Shown here piece by piece: positions 8,607-17,219 of a stretch of 61,869 bases of DNA (position 1 is the first letter of the stretch; every line of letters begins with the position of its first letter). Made by a program: the position numbers and the translations under genes. The notes below the pieces were generated by a model, which saw only the letters and a program-made list of their open reading frames with translations, was not told the DNA's origin and did not search any database. The stretch comes from Mycolicibacterium iranicum (GTDB lineage: Bacteria; Actinomycetota; Actinomycetes; Mycobacteriales; Mycobacteriaceae): positions 1-61,869 of the forward strand of contig NZ_LQPC01000035.1 in assembly GCF_002101705.1 (NCBI RefSeq), in the 5' to 3' direction.

Positions 8607-10054
8607 GCCTGGCCCAACTCCTCGACGGTCTTCCCGCCGTCGCCGTGCACACCCTGGACACCGACGTCTCCACCGAACAGCTGGTGGCCGATGCCGACCG
8701 CGTCAGCGAATTTCTCGCGCGGACCGGCCTGCAGACGGGCCAGGTGGTGGCCGCGATGTTGCCGAACGACTCGATCACGCTCGCGGCGCTGTTCGGCACG
8801 TGGCGTGCTGGCGGTGTCTACACGCCACTGAACCCCCGCGCTGCCGATGCCGAGGTGGCCAGTCAGCTCGCAACGCTGCGTCCGGTCGCGGTGATCACGA
8901 CACCCGAACTCGCACATCGGTTTTCGGAGTACGACCTGTCCGTCATCACCGGCACGGGCGGACTGTGGGAGCTCGCAGCGACGGGCTGCGCACCGGTCGA
9001 TGCCCTTCCGTACGACGAAGACGTGGCGCTGTTGCAATTCACCTCGGGCACCACCGGCGCTCCCAAACCCGTTCCGCTGCGCCACGTTACAGTGCTCGAC
9101 CTGATCGACCGCCTTCTCCTCAAACTGCGTGGCGCCAAGCGCGACAAGGGCGCGCCCGCGCGCGCACCCATGCCGAACCTGGTGCCGCTGTCGCTGTCGC
9201 TGTGGGCCGGGATCTATCAGGTGCTCTTCGCCTTCCGCGCCGGTTCCGGTGTGGTCCTGATGGAGCGGTTCTCCCCCACTGATTTCGCCATTCTGGTCAA
9301 ACGACACCAGTTGCGCTCGACGGTGCTGCCACCGGCGGCACTGACGATGGTCCTGCACGACGAAGAGGTCACCGACCTCTTGCCGCTGAAGATCGTCCGC
9401 TCCATCACCGCGCCACTGTCGCCGGTGCAGGCGGCCCGCTTCCGGGACAAGTTCGGTGTGCTGGTACTCAACTCGTACGGTCAGACAGAATTGGGCGGTG
9501 AAGTCGTCGGGTGGTCGGCCGCCGATGCCCGCGAGTGGGGTGAAACCAAGCTCGGATCCGTGGGGCGGCCGTTGCCCGGTATCGACGTCACCATCGCTGA
9601 CGACGAAGTGATGGTGCGCACGCCCACCACCGCGGCACGCAAGATCGATCCGGCTTTTTTGAACCGCCTGACCGACGACGGTTGGTTCCACACCGGTGAC
9701 CTCGGCTGGTTCGACGACGACGGCTTCCTGTGGCTCGACGGCCGGGTGTCGGACATGATCAACCGCGGCGGGCTGAAGGTCTTCCCAGGAGCAGTGGAAG
9801 ACGTTCTGATGTCCGCCGACGGCGTTCGCGAAGCCGCTGTGGTGGGCGTTCCTGATGAGCGCGTCGGCGAAGTGCCGTGGGCCTTCGTGGTCCGCGCCGA
9901 CCATTCGGTGTCCGAAGAGGCATTGGTGGCATGGTGCCGGGAAAGGCTGACCCCATACCGAGTTCCGGCCCGCATCGTGTTCGTGGATCGGCTGCCGCGC
10001 AACGATGTCGGCAAGGTCGTCAAGCGCGACCTGGCGGCGATGGCGCGCGCGTGA
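8603..10054 (+). CDS. Acyl-CoA synthetase (AMP-forming)
   Basis: This 483-residue ANL ligase has the loop LQFTSGTTGAPKPVPLRH, the motif NSYGQTELGGEVVGW, GWFHTGDLGWFDDDGFLWL, GRVSDMINRGGLKVFPGAVE and the C-terminal NDVGKVVKRDL with the catalytic lysine. It is slightly short for the family because the N-terminal region is compact. It begins at a GTG overlapping the crotonase stop and ends overlapping the SDR-like gene. It presumably activates the substrate or a carboxylic intermediate handled by the same operon. Confidence 0.87.
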   Translation: MSLAQLLDGLPAVAVHTLDTDVSTEQLVADADRVSEFLARTGLQTGQVVAAMLPNDSITLAALFGTWRAGGVYTPLNPRAADAEVASQLATLRPVAVITTPELAHRFSEYDLSVITGTGGLWELAATGCAPVDALPYDEDVALLQFTSGTTGAPKPVPLRHVTVLDLIDRLLLKLRGAKRDKGAPARAPMPNLVPLSLSLWAGIYQVLFAFRAGSGVVLMERFSPTDFAILVKRHQLRSTVLPPAALTMVLHDEEVTDLLPLKIVRSITAPLSPVQAARFRDKFGVLVLNSYGQTELGGEVVGWSAADAREWGETKLGSVGRPLPGIDVTIADDEVMVRTPTTAARKIDPAFLNRLTDDGWFHTGDLGWFDDDGFLWLDGRVSDMINRGGLKVFPGAVEDVLMSADGVREAAVVGVPDERVGEVPWAFVVRADHSVSEEALVAWCRERLTPYRVPARIVFVDRLPRNDVGKVVKRDLAAMARA

Positions 10055-10662
10055 CCTCCGCGTCGCTCGGAAACGTCGCAGTCGTCGGCGCCGGCGACGT
10101 CGTCTCGTCCACCCTCGCCCGTCGCCTCGACACCTCGGTGCTGGATGCCGCAGCGACCCTCCCGGCGGTCCTTGACGGGATTGTTGTCGTCACGGGTGCC
10201 GACGCAGCTCCGACATCCCTTCAATCCAGCGGTTCCGGCGAGTGGCAGCGGCTCGCACGGGAGCCGTTGTGGCAAACCATCTGCATCTTTCAACACGCAT
10301 GGATGTCGATGCAGAACCACGGCGGCCGCATCGTGCTTGTGGTCCCGACCATCGGCATGGCCGGTTCACCCCAACTCGTGCCGCTCACCACAATGGTTGA
10401 AGGTGCGCGTGCGCTGGCGAAATCCGCTGCGCGCCAATGGGCTGGCAGCGGCGTCATCGTGAACATCGTGGGCGTGCCCCTCACGTTGCTGGCCCCACAG
10501 CTGGCAGACAAAGCCCAACACCTCACCGCGCCCGCAATCGCCGACCACTCGACGCTCCTCGATGACATCGCCACGACCATCGCACACCTTCTGCGCCGCG
10601 ACATCGGACACCTGATCGGCCAGACGATTGTCGTCGACGGAGGATCGGTGATGGTGCCGTGA
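10051..10662 (+). CDS. SDR-like protein lacking cofactor and catalytic motifs
   Basis: This 203-residue protein keeps the later part of an SDR fold: HGGRIVLVVPTIGM, SAARQWAGSGVIVNIVGVPL and a final IGQTIVVDGGSVMV, the standard SDR C-terminus. The N-terminal glycine-rich loop is replaced by VGAGDVVSSTLARRL, and the catalytic Tyr-x-x-x-Lys is absent (PLTTMVEGARALAKSAA at that place). It begins at a GTG overlapping the ligase stop. It sits directly before a complete SDR, so it may be a non-catalytic partner subunit. The reading frame is intact, which argues against a decaying pseudogene. Confidence 0.65.
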   Translation: MTSASLGNVAVVGAGDVVSSTLARRLDTSVLDAAATLPAVLDGIVVVTGADAAPTSLQSSGSGEWQRLAREPLWQTICIFQHAWMSMQNHGGRIVLVVPTIGMAGSPQLVPLTTMVEGARALAKSAARQWAGSGVIVNIVGVPLTLLAPQLADKAQHLTAPAIADHSTLLDDIATTIAHLLRRDIGHLIGQTIVVDGGSVMVP

Positions 10663-11417
10663 TGCTCGATGACCACACAGTTCTGGTCACCGGCGCGGGA
10701 GGGGGCGTGGGTCTCGGCGTCGCGCGCGAACTCGCCGCCGACGGGGCGCACGTCGTGCTGGCGACGCGGAACGAGAACGGCGCCAGGGCGGCCGAGGCGA
10801 TCCGCGCTTTGGGCCACGCAGCGACCTGGGTGCGCTGCGATGTCACCGACGAGGCATCGGTCCGGGCCGCAGTGGCCGCGACCGTCGACACGACTGGAAG
10901 GCTCGACGCCGTCGTGCACAACGCGACGAGCAATGTTTCCAGTCAGCCACACCGGCTCGCCGATGTCGACGAAGCCTTGTTCGAACAGCACTTTTCGGTG
11001 TCGCTGCTCGGCGCCTATCATTGTGCCACTGCAGCCTTCGACGCGTTGCGCACACGCGGCGGAACCCTCGTCGTGATGACGTCACCCGCTGGCATCGAAG
11101 GCAGTGCGACCCTGCCGCTCTACGCGACGATGAAAGGTGCGCTGCGCGGATTTGCGAAAAGCCTGGCACGCGAGTGGGCAGGACACGGAATCACGGTGAA
11201 CATCGTTTCACCGCTTGCCTACTCACCCGCGATGACCGCGGCCATTGCGGCCGAACCCGCGATGGAAGCACGTCTGGCACGTCGTATCCCGCTCGGTCGC
11301 ATCGGCGATCCCGAAGCTGACATAGGTTCGGCCATCAGCTTTCTCGTCGGTCCCCGCGCGCGCTACATCACCGGCCAGACACTCGGCGTCGACGGCGGCC
11401 ACTTCACGAGCCTGTAA
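10662..11417 (+). CDS. SDR family oxidoreductase
   Basis: This complete classical SDR has TGAGGGVGLG, the catalytic Ser in VMTSPAG, YATMK as Tyr-x-x-x-Lys, and a C-terminal ITGQTLGVDGGHF. The ATG at 10662 overlaps the previous stop (TGATG); a GTG one codon upstream is equally possible. It is coupled to the degenerate SDR before it and is followed 5 bases later by the LLM enzyme. The likely role is NAD(P)-dependent oxidation or reduction of a hydroxy- or oxo-acyl-CoA. Its specificity is not visible. Confidence 0.82.
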   Translation: MLDDHTVLVTGAGGGVGLGVARELAADGAHVVLATRNENGARAAEAIRALGHAATWVRCDVTDEASVRAAVAATVDTTGRLDAVVHNATSNVSSQPHRLADVDEALFEQHFSVSLLGAYHCATAAFDALRTRGGTLVVMTSPAGIEGSATLPLYATMKGALRGFAKSLAREWAGHGITVNIVSPLAYSPAMTAAIAAEPAMEARLARRIPLGRIGDPEADIGSAISFLVGPRARYITGQTLGVDGGHFTSL

Positions 11418-11422
11418 ACACC

Positions 11423-12310
11423 ATGGAACTCGGGCTCGTCCTCCCCCACTCCGGTCCCACAGCGGCACCAGAGTTCATCCGGGATTTCGCCCTCACCGCC
11501 GAAGAGGCCGGCATCCACGGACTCTGGGCCGTCGACCACCTCGTCCTACCACGGCACGTCGCATCGCCCTACGTGCTCGGTCGCAGACCGGTCCCGGTGG
11601 CCGCCGGTTGGCTCGCCGAGCACCTGTCGCCGAACTACGAGTTGATGACCACCCTTTCCTGGGTTGCGGGAATGACCAGGACCATCTCGCTGGGTACCTC
11701 GGTGTCGGTCTTGCCGATCCGCAACCCGGTGGCCAACGCCCGTCAGCTGGCCAGCCTCGACGCGCTGTCCGGAGGACGGTTGTGGTACGGCGCCGGGGTG
11801 GGTTGGATGCGTGAGGAAGCCGATGTCATGGGCCTCCCGTGGGACCGGCGGGGCGCACGCAGCGACGAACACATCGCGGTGTTGCGTGCCTTGTGGAGCG
11901 GGGACGATCGCTACGTCGAGTTCCATGGCTCTTTCTACGATTTCGACCAGGTGGACCGATGTCCGCAACCCGTTGGGGGCACCATCCCGATCCTGATCGG
12001 CGGTCACTCCGAGGCTGCCCTGAACCGGGCGGCCCGGCTCGGCGACGGATGGATCGCCGCGCCGATGCCGCCGCAGCGCCTCTCTGAACTGCTGTCGAGA
12101 TTGCGCGTCCACCGGGAATGTGAAGGCACGCCCGCCACCGACTTCCGCGTCGTCGCGGCGACAAACTTCACCGACTTCGATACCTTCGGCCGCTCGATTG
12201 CGACGTACCGGGAGCTCGCCGTCGACCACCTTCAAGTGCTGCTGCCCACTGCCGACCCTCGCGCGACGCTCGAACTGATTCCCGAGATCGCGCAAGTCGG
12301 GGGATCGTGA
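11423..12310 (+). CDS. LLM-class (probably F420-dependent) oxidoreductase
   Basis: This 295-residue bacterial-luciferase-like TIM-barrel protein has the opening MELGLVLPHSG, WAVDHLVLP, SLGTSVSVLPIRNPV, GGRLWYGAGVGWMREEADVMG and PILIGGHSEAALNRAARLGDGW. These are the typical motifs of the mycobacterial F420-dependent LLM group. It closes the forward operon, 5 bases after the SDR. The function could be a hydride transfer or an oxygenation on a pathway intermediate. Use of F420 rather than FMN is inferred from the family, not seen. Confidence 0.8.
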   Translation: MELGLVLPHSGPTAAPEFIRDFALTAEEAGIHGLWAVDHLVLPRHVASPYVLGRRPVPVAAGWLAEHLSPNYELMTTLSWVAGMTRTISLGTSVSVLPIRNPVANARQLASLDALSGGRLWYGAGVGWMREEADVMGLPWDRRGARSDEHIAVLRALWSGDDRYVEFHGSFYDFDQVDRCPQPVGGTIPILIGGHSEAALNRAARLGDGWIAAPMPPQRLSELLSRLRVHRECEGTPATDFRVVAATNFTDFDTFGRSIATYRELAVDHLQVLLPTADPRATLELIPEIAQVGGS

Positions 12311-12326
12311 CGTCGGGACTCGATCT

Positions 12327-12342
12327 GAGAATTTAGCTTCTC
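12327..12342. promoter_or_regulatory. Candidate operator with adjacent promoter
   Basis: The site GAGAAT-TTAG-CTTCTC matches 11 of the 12 arm positions of the shared consensus GAGAAYNNNNRTTCTC. It lies 56 bases before the amidohydrolase start. A GATAAT at 12350-12355 is a good -10 box, so the site would sit over the -35 region, the expected place for repression. This is a visual match only. Confidence 0.55.
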
Positions 12343-12397
12343 CAAATACGATAATGTTGCTATCGATCATTGCGTCAGGCTTGGAAGGAGACGTCTC

Positions 12398-13576
12398 GTG
12401 GAAAACGGACAGTTCGAGGTATGGGACGCCGACAACCACATGTATGAGACGATCGACGCGTACACGAGGTACCTGCCCGAGAAGTACTCCGAAGCACTCA
12501 AGTTCGTCGATGTCAACGGACGTAAGAAGCTTCAGATCCTCGGTGCCATCACCGAGACAATCCCCAACCCCACCTATGAAGTCATCCCCACCCCTGGTGC
12601 GTGGGCAGACTACTTCCGTGGCATCAACCCCGACGGCAAGACGCTGCGCGAACTGGCGGAACCGATTCGCTGCCCGGACGAGTTCCGGCGCCCGGATCTG
12701 CGTCTGGCGCTGATGGATCGGCAGGGTGTCGACGGAACCGTCATGTTCCCCACCACCGCCGGCATGCTCGAGGAGAGGACGAAGTCAGACACCGAACTCA
12801 CGCACGCCGTCACACACGCTTTCAACCGGTGGCTGCTCGAGGACTGGACGTTCAACTACCAGAACCGCATCTTCGCTGTACCTGCCATATCGCTGAACGA
12901 CCCGGCACAGGGCGTCAAGGAGTTGGAGTGGTGCCTCGACAATGGCGCCCAGACGGTTCTGATCCGGCCGGCCCCGGTGCCGCGTGAGGACGGCACGTCC
13001 CGGTCTGCGGCGCTGCCCGAGTTCGATGACTTCTGGCGTCTGGTGGAATCCGCCGGCATCTCCGTTCAGATGCACAATTCGGATTCGGGTTACGAGCGCT
13101 ACGTCGACGACTGGGAGAGCGCGGCCGAGTTCAACGGATTCGCCTTGAGCAAGCTGAGAGGATTCATCTACGAGGAGAGCCGCAACATCTTCGACACCCT
13201 CGCCGCGTTCATCGCACACGGTGTCTTCGAGCGATTCCCCGGCGTACGAATCGGTGTGGTCGAGAACGGCGGATCGTGGGCCCACCGTCTGATCGACGTG
13301 TTCGATCGCGTGTACCGCAAGAGGCCGTATGACTTCGAGGAGCATCCGGTCGATGTGTTCCGTCGGCACGTGTGGATCAACCCTTTTCACGAAGAGGACA
13401 TGTCAAAACTCGTCGAAATCCTGGGCGCCGATCGCGTGATGTTCGGCTCGGACTATCCGCATCCGGAGGGGCTCGCCGAGCCCAGGGAATTCCTCTCCGA
13501 ACTGACGGACCTTCCACGGGACACCACCGAGCGGGTGATGGGCCGCAACCTCAAGGAGCTGCTCGGCGTGGGGTGA
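12398..13576 (+). CDS. Amidohydrolase_2 family metal-dependent hydrolase or decarboxylase
   Basis: This 392-residue TIM-barrel protein has an N-terminal WDADNHMYE in place of the HxH of classical members, VQMHNSDSGY in mid-protein, FPGVRIGVVENGGSW, and the C-terminal metal-site signature MFGSDYPHPEG. The family contains ACMSD-type decarboxylases and C-C or C-O hydrolases. The GTG start has GGAAGGAG at good spacing. It has its own promoter and candidate operator. Two paralogues occur in the window (22682 and 27295), and the one at 27295 is clearly the closer. It may hydrolyse or decarboxylate a ring-cleavage product, but the reaction is unknown. Confidence 0.8.
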   Translation: MENGQFEVWDADNHMYETIDAYTRYLPEKYSEALKFVDVNGRKKLQILGAITETIPNPTYEVIPTPGAWADYFRGINPDGKTLRELAEPIRCPDEFRRPDLRLALMDRQGVDGTVMFPTTAGMLEERTKSDTELTHAVTHAFNRWLLEDWTFNYQNRIFAVPAISLNDPAQGVKELEWCLDNGAQTVLIRPAPVPREDGTSRSAALPEFDDFWRLVESAGISVQMHNSDSGYERYVDDWESAAEFNGFALSKLRGFIYEESRNIFDTLAAFIAHGVFERFPGVRIGVVENGGSWAHRLIDVFDRVYRKRPYDFEEHPVDVFRRHVWINPFHEEDMSKLVEILGADRVMFGSDYPHPEGLAEPREFLSELTDLPRDTTERVMGRNLKELLGVG

Positions 13577-13585
13577 GCTAGAGCT

Positions 13586-14695
13586 TCAGGTGCGGATCGT
13601 TCGCGACTGCCGGCTCACGATCGACGCTCCGGACAAAGGATTTTCGAGCACACCGACTGGTGCGTCGACGACTGCGGGTATCGCATTGACCGCAGCCATC
13701 GCCGTCACAGCGACCCCGGGGTTGACGCGATCATCTGGCGACTGCTCGAAATACAGTTCCACGCACATGCTGGGCCGGCCCTCGACCCGGATCACCATCC
13801 CTCCCTGATCTTGCCGCGACGGCCGCGGCCAACGCTGCGGCCATGGTGTCGAACTGACCGTCGCGAAGTACTGCACCCCAACGGCGGGCCTCCCCTCCAC
13901 CATCCCGGCAAGTTGCCACCGGTGCCCGCAGATCGTTCCGTGCGGGATCACCCCGATTGCGGTCGCCAGATCATCTGGCGCGAGAAGGGTTTCCCAATCA
14001 AGTTCGACGCTGTCGAGTTCGATACCCAATATGTCGGCGATGTAGCGGACGACAGTTTCCCAGTCGTTGTTGACCTTTCCCGAGGCGATGCGTGCGGGCA
14101 CATGCCCGTCGGGCTTGCCGAACCCCATCGATTCATGCAGGACGTCCCAGATCGGATAGGACTTGTCCAAGTCGATGGCGTACTCGTCCATTCGGTAGGA
14201 GTCGACAGCGCCCGCCCCGGCCAGCACCGCAGTCGGGATGTTGAGACTGACGAACCCCGGTTCGGCACCCGTGGCGTAGAACGTCGAGTTTCCCCTCGCT
14301 GACGCAGCGTCGATGGCCTCGCGCCACTCAGATGGTGCGGCCGCCGGATACACCATCGGGATCGTCGAGATCGTGACGACATTGATTCCTGCCTCTAAGT
14401 ACCCGACGATATCGGCGATAGCCTCTGGCTCGCGACGAACCGCGGTGGCGCAGTAAAGAACGCAGTCGGGTGCGAGTGCCCTTATCGCCTGCGCGTCGTC
14501 GGTGGCCAACACCCCGACATCAGGTCCGCCGGCCAGCCGGCCCGCGTCCACGCCGGCCTTTTCAGCCGTCGATACCTTCAGTCCCACCAGTTCAAGGGCA
14601 GGGTCGTCGATGACAGCTCGCAGGGCCTGCGTGCCCGTCAAGCCGGTGCCCACATGCGCCACACGGTGTACTCGGCCAGCTGAGGTGTCGACCAC
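13586..14695 (-). CDS. DapB-like (dihydrodipicolinate reductase-type) oxidoreductase
   Basis: This 369-residue protein has an N-terminal Rossmann motif HVGTGLTGTQALRAV and a segment PDCVLYCATAV. Its C-terminal domain matches the mycobacterial 'dihydrodipicolinate reductase / NAD(P)H-dependent amine dehydrogenase' family. It is unlikely to be the lysine-pathway DapB, since it ends a ten-gene catabolic operon. The GTG start at 14695 has AAAGGAA upstream. A proline- and arginine-rich stretch (PWPQRWPRPSRQDQGG) lies near residue 290. A paralogue with a degraded nucleotide loop is at 54854. Confidence 0.7.
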   Translation of the reverse strand: MVDTSAGRVHRVAHVGTGLTGTQALRAVIDDPALELVGLKVSTAEKAGVDAGRLAGGPDVGVLATDDAQAIRALAPDCVLYCATAVRREPEAIADIVGYLEAGINVVTISTIPMVYPAAAPSEWREAIDAASARGNSTFYATGAEPGFVSLNIPTAVLAGAGAVDSYRMDEYAIDLDKSYPIWDVLHESMGFGKPDGHVPARIASGKVNNDWETVVRYIADILGIELDSVELDWETLLAPDDLATAIGVIPHGTICGHRWQLAGMVEGRPAVGVQYFATVSSTPWPQRWPRPSRQDQGGMVIRVEGRPSMCVELYFEQSPDDRVNPGVAVTAMAAVNAIPAVVDAPVGVLENPLSGASIVSRQSRTIRT

Positions 14696-14777
14696 GGTTC
14701 TATTCCTTTCGCTTTGTTCGCGTCTATGAAGGACGCAGGTGCTCAGACGTGCTTCTGTATCGAGTGAACACTGCAGG

Positions 14778-16004
14778 TCACCGCGCCCCGGTCCGGACCG
14801 GCACGCTGGCCCACCCGAAGACGTTGGGCATCTTGACCCTTCGCAGCCCCGTGACGTCGACCTCGAACTCCGGGATCAGATCCAGGAGGACGTCGAGGGC
14901 AACCCGACCTTCCATCCGAGCCAACGCCGCCCCCAGGCAGCTGTGTATCCCGTATCCGAATCCGAGATTGTGGCCGGAATGCGCCCGGGTGATGTCGAAA
15001 CGATCCGGATCGGCGAAGACCCGCTCATCCCTGGTCGCCGACCCGTTGATGAGCATGACCGGCTTGTGTCGGGGAATGACTTGGCCGTGAAGCTCGACTT
15101 CTACTTTGCTCCAACGGATGTCGTATTGAGACGGCCCTTCGTAACGCAGAAGCTCCTCGAACGCGGCCGAGATGCGGCTCCTGTCCTCACGGAGCAGCTG
15201 CCACTGGTCCTGGTGACGCGCGAACAAGACTCCTGCACTGGCGATCAGCTTGGTCACCGTTTCCGCGCCGGCCCCGCCGAGCAGCGAGGCGAAGGCGGCT
15301 ATCTCGAAGTCATCGAGCTGGGTGACCGTGCCGTCGTCGCGTTCCACCTCGACCTCGGTCAACCGTGTGATCATGTCGTCGCGCGGGTTGGCTCGCTTGT
15401 CGACGACGAGGTCGTAGTAGTACCTCCACATGGTCACGGCTGCTTCCCGTCCGGCCGCGGTGACGCTCACGTTGCCCGGTTCGCGCTCCAACATCGTGTC
15501 GAGCCAATGGCGGATCTGCTGGCGTCCGTCCGCGGGAACACCGAGCATCGTTGTGATGATCTCAACCGGGAACACCGCGGAGAACTCTTCGACCAGATCG
15601 AACGAAGTGGTGTCGATCCGTTGTGCCGTCGTTTCGACCACGTTCCGAATCATGGGTTCGAGCTTCGCGATGGCACGGGGGGTGAAAACCTTGTTCACCA
15701 GCGCCCGCATGCGGGTGTGCTGGGGGGGATCCATCATGATGATCACTCCCTCGGGGAGCATCGCATTCGGATCGACGAAGTGATCGAGGGTGACACCCTT
15801 CGCCGACGAGTACGTCTCGTGGTCACGCATTGCGGGTGCGACGTCTTCGTACCGTGAAAGCGCCCAAAAGTCATACTGCGCGCTGTGGTAGACCGGCGCA
15901 TGATCACGGAGCCGCCGGTACGTCTCGAACGGGTCGTTGAAGAACTCGTCGGAGAACGGGTCGAACTGAACGATCTCCGCTGAACTCTCGGGTTTCTCGG
16001 GCAT
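14778..16004 (-). CDS. Cytochrome P450
   Basis: This 408-residue soluble P450 shows the I-helix motif GGAGAETVTKLI, the K-helix EELLRYE and the haem-binding FGYGIHSCLGAALARMEG with the cysteine ligand. It opens with FDPFSDEFF, shared with the P450 at 48749; the two are clear paralogues. I start it at the ATG at 16004, which gives the usual N-terminus; upstream codons in frame belong to the 50-aa gene region. It would hydroxylate a hydrophobic substrate with electrons from a ferredoxin. It lies 4 bases after the microprotein gene in a reverse operon. Confidence 0.85.
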   Translation of the reverse strand: MPEKPESSAEIVQFDPFSDEFFNDPFETYRRLRDHAPVYHSAQYDFWALSRYEDVAPAMRDHETYSSAKGVTLDHFVDPNAMLPEGVIIMMDPPQHTRMRALVNKVFTPRAIAKLEPMIRNVVETTAQRIDTTSFDLVEEFSAVFPVEIITTMLGVPADGRQQIRHWLDTMLEREPGNVSVTAAGREAAVTMWRYYYDLVVDKRANPRDDMITRLTEVEVERDDGTVTQLDDFEIAAFASLLGGAGAETVTKLIASAGVLFARHQDQWQLLREDRSRISAAFEELLRYEGPSQYDIRWSKVEVELHGQVIPRHKPVMLINGSATRDERVFADPDRFDITRAHSGHNLGFGYGIHSCLGAALARMEGRVALDVLLDLIPEFEVDVTGLRRVKMPNVFGWASVPVRTGAR

Positions 16005-16008
16005 CGTC

Positions 16009-16161
16009 TCATCGCCTTCCCCTGTGCAGTGCCGCAACTCGAATCTCATCGCCTGTTTCCCATGTACGGCGCTCGACGATCTGCCCGTCCTGGTTGGTCC
16101 ACATGTAATCCCACTCGCCGGCAGCACACGCGAACTGGCTGACGAGCCGGTCAAGGCGCAT
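16009..16161 (-). CDS. 50-residue microprotein between LLM and P450 genes
   Basis: An ATG at 16161 is preceded by GGAAAGG eight bases upstream, and the frame runs 50 codons to a TGA at 16009. The predicted protein starts MRLDRLVSQFACAAGEWDYM and is charged, with three Trp and no membrane segment. It fills almost exactly the space between the LLM enzyme stop (16177) and the P450 start (16004), so it fits as a real gene of the operon. I recognise no family. It might be a partner of the P450 or LLM enzyme, which is speculation. Confidence 0.55.
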   Translation of the reverse strand: MRLDRLVSQFACAAGEWDYMWTNQDGQIVERRTWETGDEIRVAALHRGRR

Positions 16162-16176
16162 GTGGGTACCTTTCCG

Positions 16177-17133
16177 CTAGGTCAGCTCGACGAATCTCTC
16201 GAGGTAGGGCCACGCGATATCCGGTGGAATGCCACCGCACAACGGCGAGAGGTTGAACATCTCGCCGCCCGCAATGCGCTGCCTCGCTTCGTCAACCGAC
16301 AGGATCACGTGCGACGACGACGTGCGCCGTAGTTCGTCGACGGTGGTCGCGGTGCTCAAGTTGGCCGAAACCTCGTTGTCCGGGTTCCACGCCGAATATG
16401 CCATGGCGTCGTGCAGCAGATAGTCGCCGATCTCGTCCCACGCGGCGTCGACGTCTTCGGCGACGAAGAGGTTCGCCACGGCGTTGCGTTCAGGGATGAG
16501 AACGAAGCCGGGCTCGAAGCCGTTCTCGCGGCAGGCTTCTTCGTAGACCGCCTGCATTCCGGGGACCCCGCCGTTCGCCAGCAAGCCCAGGCCGTTGCGT
16601 CCGGCACGCCGCGCCGCTGCAAGGCTGGCTCCTCCCCAGTTCAGCATCGGACCATTGGCTTGACGTGGTCGGGGTGTGACCTTCATCCGTCTGCCACCGT
16701 GTTCGACTTCTTCTCCTGCCAACAGGCGACGAAGCAGCGGGAGCTTCTCGTCGGCGACACGACCACGATCGCGCAGAGCCATCCCGAAGTGGTCGAACTC
16801 CTCTGGCCGGTAGCCGATCCCGAAGACGTAGCTGGCGCGGCCCGCGCTGATGTGGTCGAGCACGCAGATGTCTTCTGCCAGTCGGGCCACGTCGTAGAAC
16901 GGCAGCAGAATCGTCAGATTCAACATCAACCGTTCGGTGCAGGCTGCAATCGCAGCACCGAGCAGCAACGGCGATGGCAGATAGCCGTCGTCTGCGCAAT
17001 GGTGTTCACACAGAACTACGGCGAGGCATCCACGGGTCTCAGCCCACGCGGACATATCCGTTGCCGCGGCGTACAGCTCTGTGGGCGGCGCACCGATCGA
17101 AGGTGCCCGCATGTCGAATCGGAGAGTGAACAT
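16177..17133 (-). CDS. LLM-class flavin/F420 oxidoreductase
   Basis: This 318-residue luciferase-like protein has VVLCEHHCADDGYLPSPL, LNLTILLPFYDVARLAED, GRASYVFGIGYRPEEFDHFG and a PMLNWGGASLAAARRAGR substrate-loop segment. The EHH motif and GIGYRPEEF are typical of LLM monooxygenase-like members. It differs clearly from the other two LLM proteins (11423 and 25164). It is in the reverse operon between the hotdog protein and the microprotein. It probably oxidises a pathway intermediate with reduced flavin or F420; which cofactor is not readable. Confidence 0.78.
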   Translation of the reverse strand: MFTLRFDMRAPSIGAPPTELYAAATDMSAWAETRGCLAVVLCEHHCADDGYLPSPLLLGAAIAACTERLMLNLTILLPFYDVARLAEDICVLDHISAGRASYVFGIGYRPEEFDHFGMALRDRGRVADEKLPLLRRLLAGEEVEHGGRRMKVTPRPRQANGPMLNWGGASLAAARRAGRNGLGLLANGGVPGMQAVYEEACRENGFEPGFVLIPERNAVANLFVAEDVDAAWDEIGDYLLHDAMAYSAWNPDNEVSANLSTATTVDELRRTSSSHVILSVDEARQRIAGGEMFNLSPLCGGIPPDIAWPYLERFVELT

Positions 17134-17219
17134 CGGACGCTAATCACCCTCCCGTGCGTCGATACCCATGACGTCGCTGCTTGCTTTCACACGATCGAAA
17201 GAGGTCGGGCCCGATCCGC

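Noticed and set aside
8525..9904. A 459-codon reverse open frame
   Set aside because: It is antisense to the ligase at 8603, whose ANL motifs are complete, and it has no recognisable domain or start context.
13586..14695. Lysine-pathway DapB
   Set aside because: It is about 100 residues longer than DapB, has a catabolic operon context and lacks the DapB active-site segment I would expect.
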